Below, in pieces: positions 14,057 through 21,959 of a stretch of DNA of 25,631 bases. Each line of letters opens with the position of its first letter. Position 1 is the stretch's first letter. Under the pieces are notes generated by a model. It saw nothing but the letters and a program-made list of their open reading frames with translations, did no database searches and had not been told where the DNA came from. Source of the stretch: a virus; IMG/VR virus record IMGVR_UViG_3300009505_000624, positions 1 through 25,631 of that record, one strand, 5' to 3'. The translations under genes were made by a program, and so were the position numbers.

Positions 14057-15115
14057 TTACTCTATTGTAAGAGATTCATTATATAACGAACGGAGCAGAG
14101 AGTCAAGTCTTTGCTTTGGAACATTGTCAGGCAGACCACCAACATACTTCGAGAGTATAGTCATGGTGTCTTCAGCCTCATTCACTATATCCTCATCATC
14201 CTCTAGATCTAGATTCATATGGTCATCTACGATCTGGATGTTCAGAGGATCAACCTTATATAGCTTATCAATATACATGTCAAACCAATATGGATTATCA
14301 CACTTCTGCTTAATCACCTTGACATATGTATTTCTGAAACCCTCAAAATCAACATTAAGGATCTCGTCCATAGTCTTACCAGACTCATTATAAAATAGCT
14401 TGTGGAACATAGAATATGGATTACGGACAAACTCTAGATTACGAGTGTCAGTATCATAGATATGGAAACCTTTGGTGTCACCATAATCAGCCCATGTTAG
14501 CTCATAAGGGCATCCAAGATATTCAATATTCTTAGTAGTTGATTTATGGTGGAAGTGTCCAGAACATACAAGCTCAAACTTGGTAAAGTCAGAGATCTTC
14601 ATACCATGCTCATTCATGTTACCACGATCCATCAAACAGCCAGCGATCTCTAGGTGACCAAACAATACTTGTGCTGGAGTGTCTTCCATAGCCTGTATTG
14701 CTGCGGCATAGTTCTGGTTGTTTATCCAAGGCATTATATGAATGTCATGACCATCAAACTTCAGATCAGTTGGCTCTGCATAGTAATTGACATTACCTTT
14801 ATCAAACAGCTCGCGCATAGAGTTTACATCATTGGTATTCTTATATGGAACATCGTGATTACCGACTATGACGTGAAGCTCAATGCCTTCCTCTGTACAC
14901 TTGTCAATGAACATCTCTTTCATTCTACGGAGCGTGACATAATTTATGTATTTGCGTCTATCAACAATATCACCCAAATGGATGATCGTGTCAATGCCTT
15001 GCTCTTTTAAGTGAGGAAAGAAATGCTTGCTGTAAAACTTCTCGAAGTAATCCAAGAAGTTCACATTATCATTACGAATACCAAAGTGTGTGTCTGTGAC
15101 TAAGCCTATCTTCAT
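14057..15115 (-). CDS. 47: Recombination endonuclease subunit gp47 (Mre11/SbcD-like)
   Basis: A 352-aa calcineurin-like phosphoesterase, near the length of T4 gp47 (339 aa). Metal-binding motifs appear in order: DTHFG (8-12), HLGDIVDRR (46-54), GNHD (85-88), and later the FGHLE and CSGHFHH segments. The C-terminal part, from about 230 on, is the DNA/gp46-binding region and ends in an acidic stretch. It forms the nuclease complex with gp46. The gene lies directly behind a consensus sigma70-like promoter (15149-15177) placed in the gap after gene 55. Confidence 0.95.
   Translation of the reverse strand: MKIGLVTDTHFGIRNDNVNFLDYFEKFYSKHFFPHLKEQGIDTIIHLGDIVDRRKYINYVTLRRMKEMFIDKCTEEGIELHVIVGNHDVPYKNTNDVNSMRELFDKGNVNYYAEPTDLKFDGHDIHIMPWINNQNYAAAIQAMEDTPAQVLFGHLEIAGCLMDRGNMNEHGMKISDFTKFELVCSGHFHHKSTTKNIEYLGCPYELTWADYGDTKGFHIYDTDTRNLEFVRNPYSMFHKLFYNESGKTMDEILNVDFEGFRNTYVKVIKQKCDNPYWFDMYIDKLYKVDPLNIQIVDDHMNLDLEDDEDIVNEAEDTMTILSKYVGGLPDNVPKQRLDSLLRSLYNESLTIE
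14078..14106 (-). promoter_or_regulatory. Sigma70-like promoter for gene 46
   Basis: On the minus strand TTGACT (14106-14101), 17-base spacer, TATAAT (14083-14078), inside the last codons of gene 47 and about 32 bases before the gene 46 start. Confidence 0.75.
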
Positions 15116-15148
15116 GTAATACCATACCCTTTATCTGACAGTTGGTTA

Positions 15149-15177
15149 ATTATACTACAATACAAGCCGAGTGTCAA
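15149..15177 (-). promoter_or_regulatory. Perfect sigma70-consensus promoter for gene 47
   Basis: On the minus strand TTGACA (15177-15172), 17-base spacer, TATAAT (15154-15149): both boxes and the spacing are the ideal sigma70 consensus. It starts within the end of gene 55. Confidence 0.85.
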
Positions 15178-15725
15178 GCAGGGTCGTCCGAGACCTTCTT
15201 CTTCACCTTTCTACGCTTATTAGCCTCAAAGTCTTCAACAAACCGAGCCATATACTCCTCAGTCCACTCACTGTACTTCATATCATCGTTGTAGTCCTTA
15301 CCACCATCATGCTCTTGGCGGTCTGACGTATCGCCCATTACATTGGTGTGCTCGGCATACTTGATCTTGACATACAGGTTCTTTTTCTCTTTCTGGATTC
15401 TACGAAGAAACGCATAGTAGATAATCTGAGTGAAATAGGCAAACGGATTGTTTGACTTCTCGGGGTTGAAGTTATCAATATACTGCAGGCAGTTCTCGAT
15501 ACCATCGCAGATCATTTCATCACGAAAAGTATAGTTCACAAAGTTTGGTTTGTACGATAAGTGTGTAGCGATCTTCATGATACACTCAGCAATATAGTTA
15601 GGCACTACAGGTCTTGAATCGCCAACCTCTTTTGCTTCGATCACGCTTTCGCGGAACTCAGTCATCGCCCCTAAAAACTTTTTGTTGTCAACATAATATG
15701 GTTTTTTCTTCGCTTCTTTTGACAT
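15174..15725 (-). CDS. 55: Late-transcription sigma factor gp55
   Basis: A 183-aa protein, matching T4 gp55 (185 aa). The signature segment reads FVNYTFRDEMICDGIENCLQ, then YIDNFNPEKSNNPFAYFTQI and IYYAFLRRIQKEKKN. This is the highly conserved sigma region-2-like core of T4-type late sigma factors. gp55 binds host RNA polymerase and recognises the TATAAATA late box, examples of which precede several head genes and hsp20 here. It works with the gp45 clamp (also in the window) and a gp33-type co-activator, which was not recognised. The ATG at 15725 has a GAGGGAA ribosome-binding site. Confidence 0.95.
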   Translation of the reverse strand: MSKEAKKKPYYVDNKKFLGAMTEFRESVIEAKEVGDSRPVVPNYIAECIMKIATHLSYKPNFVNYTFRDEMICDGIENCLQYIDNFNPEKSNNPFAYFTQIIYYAFLRRIQKEKKNLYVKIKYAEHTNVMGDTSDRQEHDGGKDYNDDMKYSEWTEEYMARFVEDFEANKRRKVKKKVSDDPA

Positions 15726-15732
15726 AATTCCC

Positions 15733-16164
15733 TCAGTGTATCGCAGTATTCGCTACTGGTAGGTTTGTTGATTGGTTTGTAATTTTAAGTTTCTGTAACA
15801 GTTCTGTAATCTCATTAGCTGTCAATGACTCTTCTTTGTTTGAAGCTCTAGTGCTTGTGAAGAATGAGCCACCGCCATCTTCAGTCATTGATTCTCTTAC
15901 AGCTTCTAGACAGTTATTATAATACTCTATCATGTCCTCGTCAACCTCTGTTTTGACCAAAACTGTAGATTGTTTCAAGTGAAGCAAGTTCACTTTCTTG
16001 GTCAGTGGAACCCAGATAGTACAGATACAAACTGGAGCTGCACCTTGCCTATTCTGTATCGTGATTTGTACAGGATCGATGATATGTAAATGGGTCTCAT
16101 CTTCATGCGCCACTTCAGTGAGTAGAGTCTCACCGTTTATCAACTTAACTATATTAATGCTCAT
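15733..16164 (-). CDS. Unknown protein between uvsW and 55, possibly Sm-like
   Basis: A 143-aa protein. The ATG at 16164 is chosen because AGGGA lies at proper spacing; an in-frame TTG at 16170 is less likely. The start overlaps the uvsW stop. The N-terminal ~75 residues (INIVKLINGETLLTEVAHED, then HLHIIDPVQITIQ and TIWVPLTKKVNLLHL) look like a small beta-barrel of the kind seen in Sm-like or OB-fold proteins. The C-terminal half is helical and variable, with a Gly/Ser linker near GGGSF. Proteins of this pattern occur at this position in other aquatic T4-like phages, to my recollection, without known function. The fold call is a weak inference. Confidence 0.6.
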   Translation of the reverse strand: MSINIVKLINGETLLTEVAHEDETHLHIIDPVQITIQNRQGAAPVCICTIWVPLTKKVNLLHLKQSTVLVKTEVDEDMIEYYNNCLEAVRESMTEDGGGSFFTSTRASNKEESLTANEITELLQKLKITNQSTNLPVANTAIH

Positions 16165-17626
16165 TATCAATCCCTATGTTATACAACTTGTATGTAAAAT
16201 TCTCTTCATTATACATCTTAACTCTTACCGCAAAGTGCTTCAGGGTATGATTGTTATATGACTTCCAGCTAAGATCGTCTGATATGTCATACAGCGTTGC
16301 TACCTCTTTGTCGTCACCCTTTCTAAGTCCCCGACCAATCGACTGTAGATTTCTTACACGTGACTTACTAGGACTGGCAAAGATAACATTATGTAAGTTT
16401 CTAATGTTAATCCCAGTCGAGAAAGTACCGTAAGAAGCAATAATGATAGCATCTTTCTCTTTCTCAACAACTGCCCTAACCTGTTCTCTTGTGTCTGCAT
16501 CTACTCCACCATATATGAAAAATACTTCGCGACCTTCTTCAGCCGCATCTTTTATTTGGTTATACAATACCTTACCATGCTTTTCTACATATTGGAAGAG
16601 TAATAGTGTATTACCTTTTCGTGTCAAAGTCAAGTTCTTAATGAAGGCATTTCGTCTGTCATTCTTAACTATAAAATCCATCTCTTCTTGATAGGATTTT
16701 CTGTTCATTGATTTTCGAGCATCATCACCATACTTCAAGACAAGGCACTTAATTCTAAAGTCTGCCAGTGTATCGTTATCAATCAGTTCTTTGGTGGTGA
16801 TAACCTTCATAACTGGACCAAACAAACCCTCTAACACCAGCTTGTTCGTTACAGTTCCGTCTAGCGTACCAGTGAACCCGAAGCGATACTTACAGTCAAC
16901 CATCTTCTCCATTATCTTGGTCAGTGATGTTGCCTTGAATAGATGCGCTTCATCTCCAATTATAATATCAAACTGATCGAAGTATGATTTAGGTTGTTTA
17001 TATATGCTCTGCCATGTGCTGATAATTATTTTCGCTTCAGGGTCAGATTTAGCTTGACCTCCAGTCACTAAGTGGGTATAATATGGTTGTCCCTTTTCGG
17101 AATAGTCATTAAAGTCTCCATTGAGTTGTGCCACTAATGATGTGGTGGGTACAATAACCAGAGCTTTCTTACAGGTCTTTCTTAGATAGTATTTCAGCAA
17201 GCAGTAGATAATAAAAGACTTACCTGATGCTGTAGGTGAAAGGATCAAGGCTCTGTGATTGCGAACAGCGTGAGCAACTGCTCTTAACTGGTAGTCTCTT
17301 GGCTTATACTCTTTCTCTTCAAGAAACTTCTCCAACCCATTCAATGGTATGTCGATAGTGTCATCTAGACCATCATGTACTATGACTTCATAGTCTCTTT
17401 CTTTAGCAAACTTCTTTATCTTCTCTATCAGACCAACATATATCTGCATCGAATTGACATTGAAGAGTCGGATTTTACCATCCCACATCTTCGATCTTAC
17501 TGATGGAATGAATGATGCGTTGGGCACAAGAAACTCAAAGTAGCTTGAAAGTTCCATAGCGATACCACGATCACAGTCGACTTTCAGGTGCACTTCGTTC
17601 TTCTTATATATGTTGATCTGTTCCAT
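16154..17626 (-). CDS. uvsW: Recombination helicase UvsW
   Basis: A 490-aa superfamily-2 helicase, near T4 UvsW (503 aa). The N-terminal DNA-binding region contains FIPSVRSKMWDGKIRLFN, matching FNPRFRYGNWDGRIRLLD in T4. Helicase motif I PTASGKS (131-137), motif II DEAH (225-228), FGFTGTLDGT (motif III) and SIGRGLRKGDDKEVATLYD (motif VI) follow in order. UvsW branch-migrates and unwinds Holliday junctions and R-loops, and in T4 helps the switch from origin- to recombination-dependent replication. The ATG at 17626 lies 2 bases after the uvsY stop; an earlier in-frame start at 17653 would overlap uvsY and lacks support. Confidence 0.95.
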   Translation of the reverse strand: MEQINIYKKNEVHLKVDCDRGIAMELSSYFEFLVPNASFIPSVRSKMWDGKIRLFNVNSMQIYVGLIEKIKKFAKERDYEVIVHDGLDDTIDIPLNGLEKFLEEKEYKPRDYQLRAVAHAVRNHRALILSPTASGKSFIIYCLLKYYLRKTCKKALVIVPTTSLVAQLNGDFNDYSEKGQPYYTHLVTGGQAKSDPEAKIIISTWQSIYKQPKSYFDQFDIIIGDEAHLFKATSLTKIMEKMVDCKYRFGFTGTLDGTVTNKLVLEGLFGPVMKVITTKELIDNDTLADFRIKCLVLKYGDDARKSMNRKSYQEEMDFIVKNDRRNAFIKNLTLTRKGNTLLLFQYVEKHGKVLYNQIKDAAEEGREVFFIYGGVDADTREQVRAVVEKEKDAIIIASYGTFSTGINIRNLHNVIFASPSKSRVRNLQSIGRGLRKGDDKEVATLYDISDDLSWKSYNNHTLKHFAVRVKMYNEENFTYKLYNIGIDNEH

Positions 17627-17628
17627 AA

Positions 17629-18060
17629 TTAACCTGTAGTGAAGTGTGCCCAATCAATTGCGCTTTTGATTTGGAAACCACGACCATTAACACTTTTAAT
17701 GATAGACTCAAGATAACTAACCTTTTCTTCTTGCATACCCAATTGAAGGTTTGCTTGAATCATCTCATCGTCTGATTCTATATAGGTGTCTACCTCGTTC
17801 TTCAATAACTTCTTGTAGAATTGCTCTCTGCCAATATCATTAAGTTCGTCTTGATCAAGTTCCCCAAGATAATACTCAAGGAGCAACTTGCGAGTCTTCT
17901 TTGTCTGAGCTTTGAGTTTGATAAGGGCAACACGCTCGCCCATATAGATTTTAAGATACTTGTTGTGGATGACCGATATCTTAGCACTCTCAGCACCAAG
18001 TTCAGTTTCGTCAAGTTTACAGTCTTTGTCCCATTCAATAACAATTTGTTCTACGTTCAA
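17629..18060 (-). CDS. uvsY: Recombination mediator UvsY, TTG start
   Basis: A 143-aa highly charged helical protein, near T4 UvsY (137 aa). KLDETELGAESAKISVIHNK parallels the T4 segment with DSTKLQYEAANN. The C-terminal SVNGRGFQIKSAIDW parallels T4 AIKSRGFAIKHIQDM. UvsY loads the UvsX recombinase on gp32-coated single-stranded DNA. The start is TTG at 18060, six bases after a GAGG ribosome-binding site; the first in-frame ATG lies about 40 codons later and would delete conserved sequence. It is followed at once by uvsW and preceded by a consensus sigma70-like promoter at 18094-18122. Confidence 0.88.
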   Translation of the reverse strand: MNVEQIVIEWDKDCKLDETELGAESAKISVIHNKYLKIYMGERVALIKLKAQTKKTRKLLLEYYLGELDQDELNDIGREQFYKKLLKNEVDTYIESDDEMIQANLQLGMQEEKVSYLESIIKSVNGRGFQIKSAIDWAHFTTG

Positions 18061-18093
18061 TTTTCACCTCATAAAATAATTACATGCTTCAAT

Positions 18094-18122
18094 ATTATAT
18101 CGTATTACTGGATCGTAGTCAA
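18094..18122 (-). promoter_or_regulatory. Sigma70-like promoter for uvsY-uvsW
   Basis: On the minus strand TTGACT (18122-18117), 17-base spacer, TATAAT (18099-18094), about 34 bases before the uvsY TTG start. It marks the boundary between the late structural genes and the earlier recombination genes. Confidence 0.8.
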
Positions 18123-18626
18123 CTCATATTTCCTGTAGTTAAAGCTAACTTGGGCTGATAGATAATCAACGTCAGAGTTCTCTATGCTAAACTCTAAAGA
18201 TGAAAGGTTGGTTGGGTACATGTCAATAAATTTAACCTCAATGTTCGGTGTCATAGCAGCAGTCGTGATGATCATAGAACCATCAGAGTATATATTACCA
18301 GTGTTGTCTTTGGTTCTTCCGAGAGCCTTTGCTTGATCGAAACTATCTGGATAACCGAGTCCCATCAACCAATTATAAATTTCAGAAAAGTTTTTCATAT
18401 CTTCATCAACACGGAATGTTAACTGGAGCTGTCCAAAGTCCAACTTGTCACCTGGAATTGGGAGCTTGACAAATGGGTTGTTCATCTCAGTCGGTGCGCT
18501 TAAAGAGATATCAGGAATAGAAGCTGCGGTGCAAAAGTAGTTTACATGCGGCAATCTTTGTACGCTAAACCTGAAGCCTATTGGCGACAAGAAACTCTTG
18601 TTTGTTGGTTCTGATGGTGCAGTCAT
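18105..18626 (-). CDS. 3: Tail completion / tube-terminator protein gp3
   Basis: A 173-aa protein, close to T4 gp3 (176 aa). The central block ASIPDISLSAP, then LPIPGDKLDFGQLQLTFRVD and EDMKNFSEIYNWLM, parallels a T4 tail-terminator pattern (IPGI...LPGSTFEFDPLIVRFLVDEE...AYKWML). The C-terminal VSFNYRKYEL is the typical last strand of tail-tube-fold proteins. gp3 caps the tail tube and stabilises the sheath. Placement between gene 23 and uvsY agrees with gene order in T4-like phages of cyanobacteria. A paralogous tube-fold protein such as gp54 is the main alternative. It has its own late promoter (18661-18668) and an AAGGTAG ribosome-binding site. Confidence 0.75.
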   Translation of the reverse strand: MTAPSEPTNKSFLSPIGFRFSVQRLPHVNYFCTAASIPDISLSAPTEMNNPFVKLPIPGDKLDFGQLQLTFRVDEDMKNFSEIYNWLMGLGYPDSFDQAKALGRTKDNTGNIYSDGSMIITTAAMTPNIEVKFIDMYPTNLSSLEFSIENSDVDYLSAQVSFNYRKYELTTIQ

Positions 18627-18660
18627 CTTTTCTACCTTATGAATAATATGATACTATGTC

Positions 18661-18668
18661 TATTTATA
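18661..18668 (-). promoter_or_regulatory. T4-type late promoter for gene 3
   Basis: TATAAATA on the minus strand, immediately after the gene 23 terminator and about 35 bases before the gene 3 start. Confidence 0.8.
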
Positions 18669-18672
18669 AGCC

Positions 18673-18700
18673 AAAAAAAAGAGGCTCCGAAGAGCCTCTT
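18673..18700 (-). terminator. Strong intrinsic terminator after gene 23
   Basis: On the minus strand AAGAGGCTC (18700-18692), TTCG loop, GAGCCTCTT (18687-18679): a perfect 9-bp stem with a UUCG tetraloop, followed by a run of eight Ts (18680-18673). It lies about 40 bases after the major capsid gene stop. Confidence 0.95.
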
Positions 18701-18737
18701 ATAAAGTCGTCTGTTAAGACAGATCTTTTTATCAAAC

Positions 18738-20123
18738 TTATACCAAGTTAGCGATTTTCACTAAACGGTAGTATTTGTTTGCAGTTCCAGCAGTTAAGCC
18801 GTCACCGATGGCTGCTGCAGCACCAGTAGTTGCGAAAGGATTCGCAGCCATGCCGTAGCGAGTTTTAAAGCCGATTTTAGGTTGGAAAGTATTTTCACCA
18901 ACCGCACGAACCATTTGTAGAGGCACGTATGGGCAGTAGAAGATACCAGCATCAAAAGCACTATCGCCTTTGTAACCAATTGTGTAGTAGTTGTTAGTTG
19001 CATCAGCAAAGTATGGATCGATGTATACTTTAATACGACCGTTCAATACACCAGCGAAAGTGTTACCGCTGTCATCTACTTGCAAGTTGTTGTTCAACGC
19101 AGGAGCGTAGTCAAGAACACCAGCCATTTGAAGAGCAGAAGCTACATCAGATGAACAGATCATCACGTTACCTTTACCGCGACGAGTGTCTTTAGCGATT
19201 GCATTAGCATCACGCTCGATTTGGAACATTAAGCCTTTAAACTTCTCAACAGACCAGCGACCGTTAGAATCAGTATCTAAGTCGAAAGTACCGTTAGTAG
19301 TTACTTGACCTTGAGCACCAGCAGAAGCAGAATAGTTAATAGTACGAACTACTTCACGGTTGATTTCAGTAAGGATCTCAGTTGATAAGATATTACTTAA
19401 CTCTTGCTCAGCGTCTAGACCATGGACAGCTTTAAGATCTTGAGCTAATTCCATAGTGTATTCAGCTTTAAGCGCACGAGATACAGCAGTTACGCTTACT
19501 TTCTCGATCGAGAACGCCATTTCGTTGAATGCGTTAGCAGCGCCATCGCCTAATTTCTCAGCGTCAGCAGTAGACATACCAGTCGCAACGTTGTAGCCAG
19601 TACCGTTATTAGCACGATCAGCAGGATCAGTTCCAGCTTGAGCAACACCAGCAGCACTATCAATTGCACCGATAGAAGCAGTGTTACCTGCAGCAGAGCT
19701 AGAGAAGCCAGTATCAGCTTCAGCAAACATTGCTTCAGTGCCAGCTTGACCAGTGTAGCGTGAACGCATTGCGAAGATCAAACCAGTTGGACCAGTCATT
19801 GGCTGTACGCCAGCGATATCGTATGCGATTAAGTTAGGCATAGAGCGACGAACTAAACTGATTAAGACAGGATCGAAAGTATCGACTGAACCGTCACCAG
19901 CAGTAGAGCTTGAAGCACCCATAGCATTAACAGGAGCTGCTTCGCCTAAAAGCGAAGGAGCGTGTGCGCCACCCATTTGAGCAGATTGCTCAGCAGCAGC
20001 ACGTTCTTGGTTTTCTAAAAGAGTTGCAACAGTTGAACGCTTGTGTGCGTCAGTGATCGAAGGAAGATCAGCGTGCTCAAGCACAGGTTGCCACTTCTTT
20101 TGTAGACTATCAGATTGAATCAT
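18738..20123 (-). CDS. 23: Major capsid protein gp23
   Basis: A 461-aa protein (T4 gp23 is 521 aa). N-terminal MIQSDSLQKKWQPVLEHADL and the later LISLVRRSMPNLIAYDIAGV, QPMTGPTGLIFAMRSRY are characteristic of T4-type capsid proteins. The C-terminal half has KVYIDPYFA, NYYTIGYKG and GIFYCPYVPLQMVRAVG, also highly conserved. HAPSLLGEAAPVN contains a probable gp21 cleavage site after E61, comparable to E65 in T4. The protein forms the HK97-fold hexamers of the shell. It has a late promoter (20168-20175), an AAGGAGA ribosome-binding site and a strong terminator, so it can be expressed at high level as a single-gene transcript. Confidence 0.98.
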   Translation of the reverse strand: MIQSDSLQKKWQPVLEHADLPSITDAHKRSTVATLLENQERAAAEQSAQMGGAHAPSLLGEAAPVNAMGASSSTAGDGSVDTFDPVLISLVRRSMPNLIAYDIAGVQPMTGPTGLIFAMRSRYTGQAGTEAMFAEADTGFSSSAAGNTASIGAIDSAAGVAQAGTDPADRANNGTGYNVATGMSTADAEKLGDGAANAFNEMAFSIEKVSVTAVSRALKAEYTMELAQDLKAVHGLDAEQELSNILSTEILTEINREVVRTINYSASAGAQGQVTTNGTFDLDTDSNGRWSVEKFKGLMFQIERDANAIAKDTRRGKGNVMICSSDVASALQMAGVLDYAPALNNNLQVDDSGNTFAGVLNGRIKVYIDPYFADATNNYYTIGYKGDSAFDAGIFYCPYVPLQMVRAVGENTFQPKIGFKTRYGMAANPFATTGAAAAIGDGLTAGTANKYYRLVKIANLV

Positions 20124-20167
20124 TATAGGTTCTCCTTAAAATAAGACCTTTTATTAAATTACTTGAT

Positions 20168-20175
20168 TATTTATA
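20168..20175 (-). promoter_or_regulatory. T4-type late promoter for gene 23
   Basis: TATAAATA on the minus strand, about 45 bases before the gene 23 start and overlapping the gap after gene 22. Confidence 0.85.
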
Positions 20176-20180
20176 AAAAA

Positions 20181-21257
20181 TTACTTTTTAATGCTTTTTG
20201 AAATGGCATTCAAGTACGCATTCATGCTAGGATCAGCATGATCTGTCTCTTCAGTTAATTCATCTAACTCAAGAGGCTCTTCATCGACAACCACTTGCTC
20301 GCTGATAACTTCTTCACTTGGGAAGTAGCTTTCTTTGAGTGTCTCTAACTTAGCAGCATAAGAATCTTCGTCTTCAAAGTCAACGCCTTCAGACAAAGAG
20401 TTTAGCTTAACAGCTTGAGACTCTGTGATTCCTTCACAAGCAGATGTTAGAATCGCAGCTTTCTTTGATTCTACTAACTCTTTGCGAAGAACGATGTTTC
20501 TTTCCATTTCTTCATTAATTGAAGATTCAAGATCAGTGACTTTAGACGCTAATTCGTCAACAAGGTCAACTTTCTCTTCAGGAATATCGATGTAGTTCTC
20601 AGTGAACAGACTGCGTAAACCAGTCATAAAGTTCTCAACGATTTCCGCACGAACTCCTTGCTCAACTGCCAACTCATTCTCTTGCATCCACTCTTCAGCA
20701 ACATACTCAAGGTAGTCGTCTAAACGTGATGAAAGAGATTCATTAATTGTTGATGTTTCTGCTTCAAGCTCTGCTTCAAAATCAACAGTAACAGATTCGA
20801 GAATCTCGTTGACTTTAGATACTACAGCAGCTTCGAAGATAGTTGTAGCTTTTGATACAAAATCTTCTGAAAGATCTTGACCACCAAACATTGCTTCAAC
20901 ATCTTCAGCAATAGATACGTCTTCGGCACTGATCTGACGGATCTCTTTGATAGATTGTGTTTCGGTTTCTTCTGAAACTTCTTCAGCGTCAAAACCTTCA
21001 ACCTTCAAAGATGCCATGATCTTACCGTATGATGCGCTGATGTCGTCTTTCTTCATGCCTTTAACAGCATCCATCATTGCGTTGATCATACCGACCTTTG
21101 TTTTAGGAGCAGCAACTTGCGCTGGAGCACCCTTTTTAATTTCTACGCCAGCATCGTCAGCGACTTTCTCGCCATCAACTTCTGGAGCAGCTTTCGCTTC
21201 TTCGAGAGCGTCATCAGTTTGTTCAACTTCTACACCCTCTAGTTCTAAATCAGACAT
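20181..21257 (-). CDS. 22: Prohead core scaffold protein gp22
   Basis: A 358-aa, very acidic, mainly helical protein, longer than T4 gp22 (269 aa). It sits between 21 and 23 as in T4. Residues about 1-60 are low-complexity acidic sequence with a lysine/alanine stretch. The middle section has YLEYVAEEWMQENELAVEQG, then VRAEIVENFMTGLRSLFTEN, and IDIPEEKVDLVDELASKV. A coiled-coil-like stretch ending LRKELVESKK follows. These segments are typical of T4-type scaffolds, which form the prohead core and are cut to peptides by gp21. The start has AAAGGAG upstream and a late promoter at 21289-21296. Confidence 0.9.
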   Translation of the reverse strand: MSDLELEGVEVEQTDDALEEAKAAPEVDGEKVADDAGVEIKKGAPAQVAAPKTKVGMINAMMDAVKGMKKDDISASYGKIMASLKVEGFDAEEVSEETETQSIKEIRQISAEDVSIAEDVEAMFGGQDLSEDFVSKATTIFEAAVVSKVNEILESVTVDFEAELEAETSTINESLSSRLDDYLEYVAEEWMQENELAVEQGVRAEIVENFMTGLRSLFTENYIDIPEEKVDLVDELASKVTDLESSINEEMERNIVLRKELVESKKAAILTSACEGITESQAVKLNSLSEGVDFEDEDSYAAKLETLKESYFPSEEVISEQVVVDEEPLELDELTEETDHADPSMNAYLNAISKSIKK

Positions 21258-21288
21258 GGATTTCTCCTTTAATTAATTGAATACAGTC

Positions 21289-21296
21289 TATTTATA
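21289..21296 (-). promoter_or_regulatory. T4-type late promoter for gene 22
   Basis: TATAAATA on the minus strand in the short gap after gene 21, about 32 bases before the gene 22 start. Confidence 0.85.
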
Positions 21297-21301
21297 AAAA
21301 T

Positions 21302-21958
21302 TTATAATTTGGAAATAAAGTCTCTAAACACAGCCAACTTGGTCTCTTCAAGCTCTTTAGCGGAGCATGTCTTGACTTTGTTTTGGTAGTCAGCGATATT
21401 AGCTTCACGAATGATACCGTTCTCCCAAACCCATTCTTTACCTTCCATAATGCCTTGAACAAAAGCATCAGGAGCAGATGGATCAGCTACAATATCAGCC
21501 GCAGTCGCTAAGTAGAAGTCACTCTGAACTTCACCAACACCGCCTTTAGTTTGTTTGACTGAACCCATACCACGAGACGAGACACCTAGTTGTGCGCCTT
21601 CATCCATCAAAGATTTAACGATAGCACCATAAGGCGTTTCTGTCATGATCTTTGCTTTACCGAGAAAGTTAGAGCCATCACGCTTCAACTCAGTAATCAT
21701 ATGCGAAACGCGCTCAAGGTTTATACTTGGACCTTGTGGATGACCAAGCTCGCCATATGCACGATTCTTATCGACATACTCTTCAGAATATCGTTTAATC
21801 TCTTTATCTAGGATCTCTGCAGGATACACTCGACCGTTACGGTTCTGGATATCGCCTTGCAAGAAAACACCCTCAATGAAATATGATTTCTTACCATTTT
21901 CATCTTTGGCTTCTGTAAGATAATTAATATCTTCGTTTACTTCGCATATCAGCTTCAT
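21302..21958 (-). CDS. 21: Prohead core protease gp21
   Basis: A 218-aa protein, near T4 gp21 (212 aa). The segment GDIQNRNGRVYP is typical of the fold. GELGHP holds the likely catalytic histidine (H73), and LGVSSRGMGSV holds the likely nucleophile serine (S127 or S128), both in conserved contexts of herpesvirus-assemblin-type phage proteases. The enzyme is activated inside the prohead and cleaves scaffold proteins and gp23 after sequences such as LxE. The ATG at 21958 is 2 bases past the stop of the small upstream gene. It probably shares the late transcript that begins before gene 67. Confidence 0.95.
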   Translation of the reverse strand: MKLICEVNEDINYLTEAKDENGKKSYFIEGVFLQGDIQNRNGRVYPAEILDKEIKRYSEEYVDKNRAYGELGHPQGPSINLERVSHMITELKRDGSNFLGKAKIMTETPYGAIVKSLMDEGAQLGVSSRGMGSVKQTKGGVGEVQSDFYLATAADIVADPSAPDAFVQGIMEGKEWVWENGIIREANIADYQNKVKTCSAKELEETKLAVFRDFISKL

Positions 21959-21959
21959 A

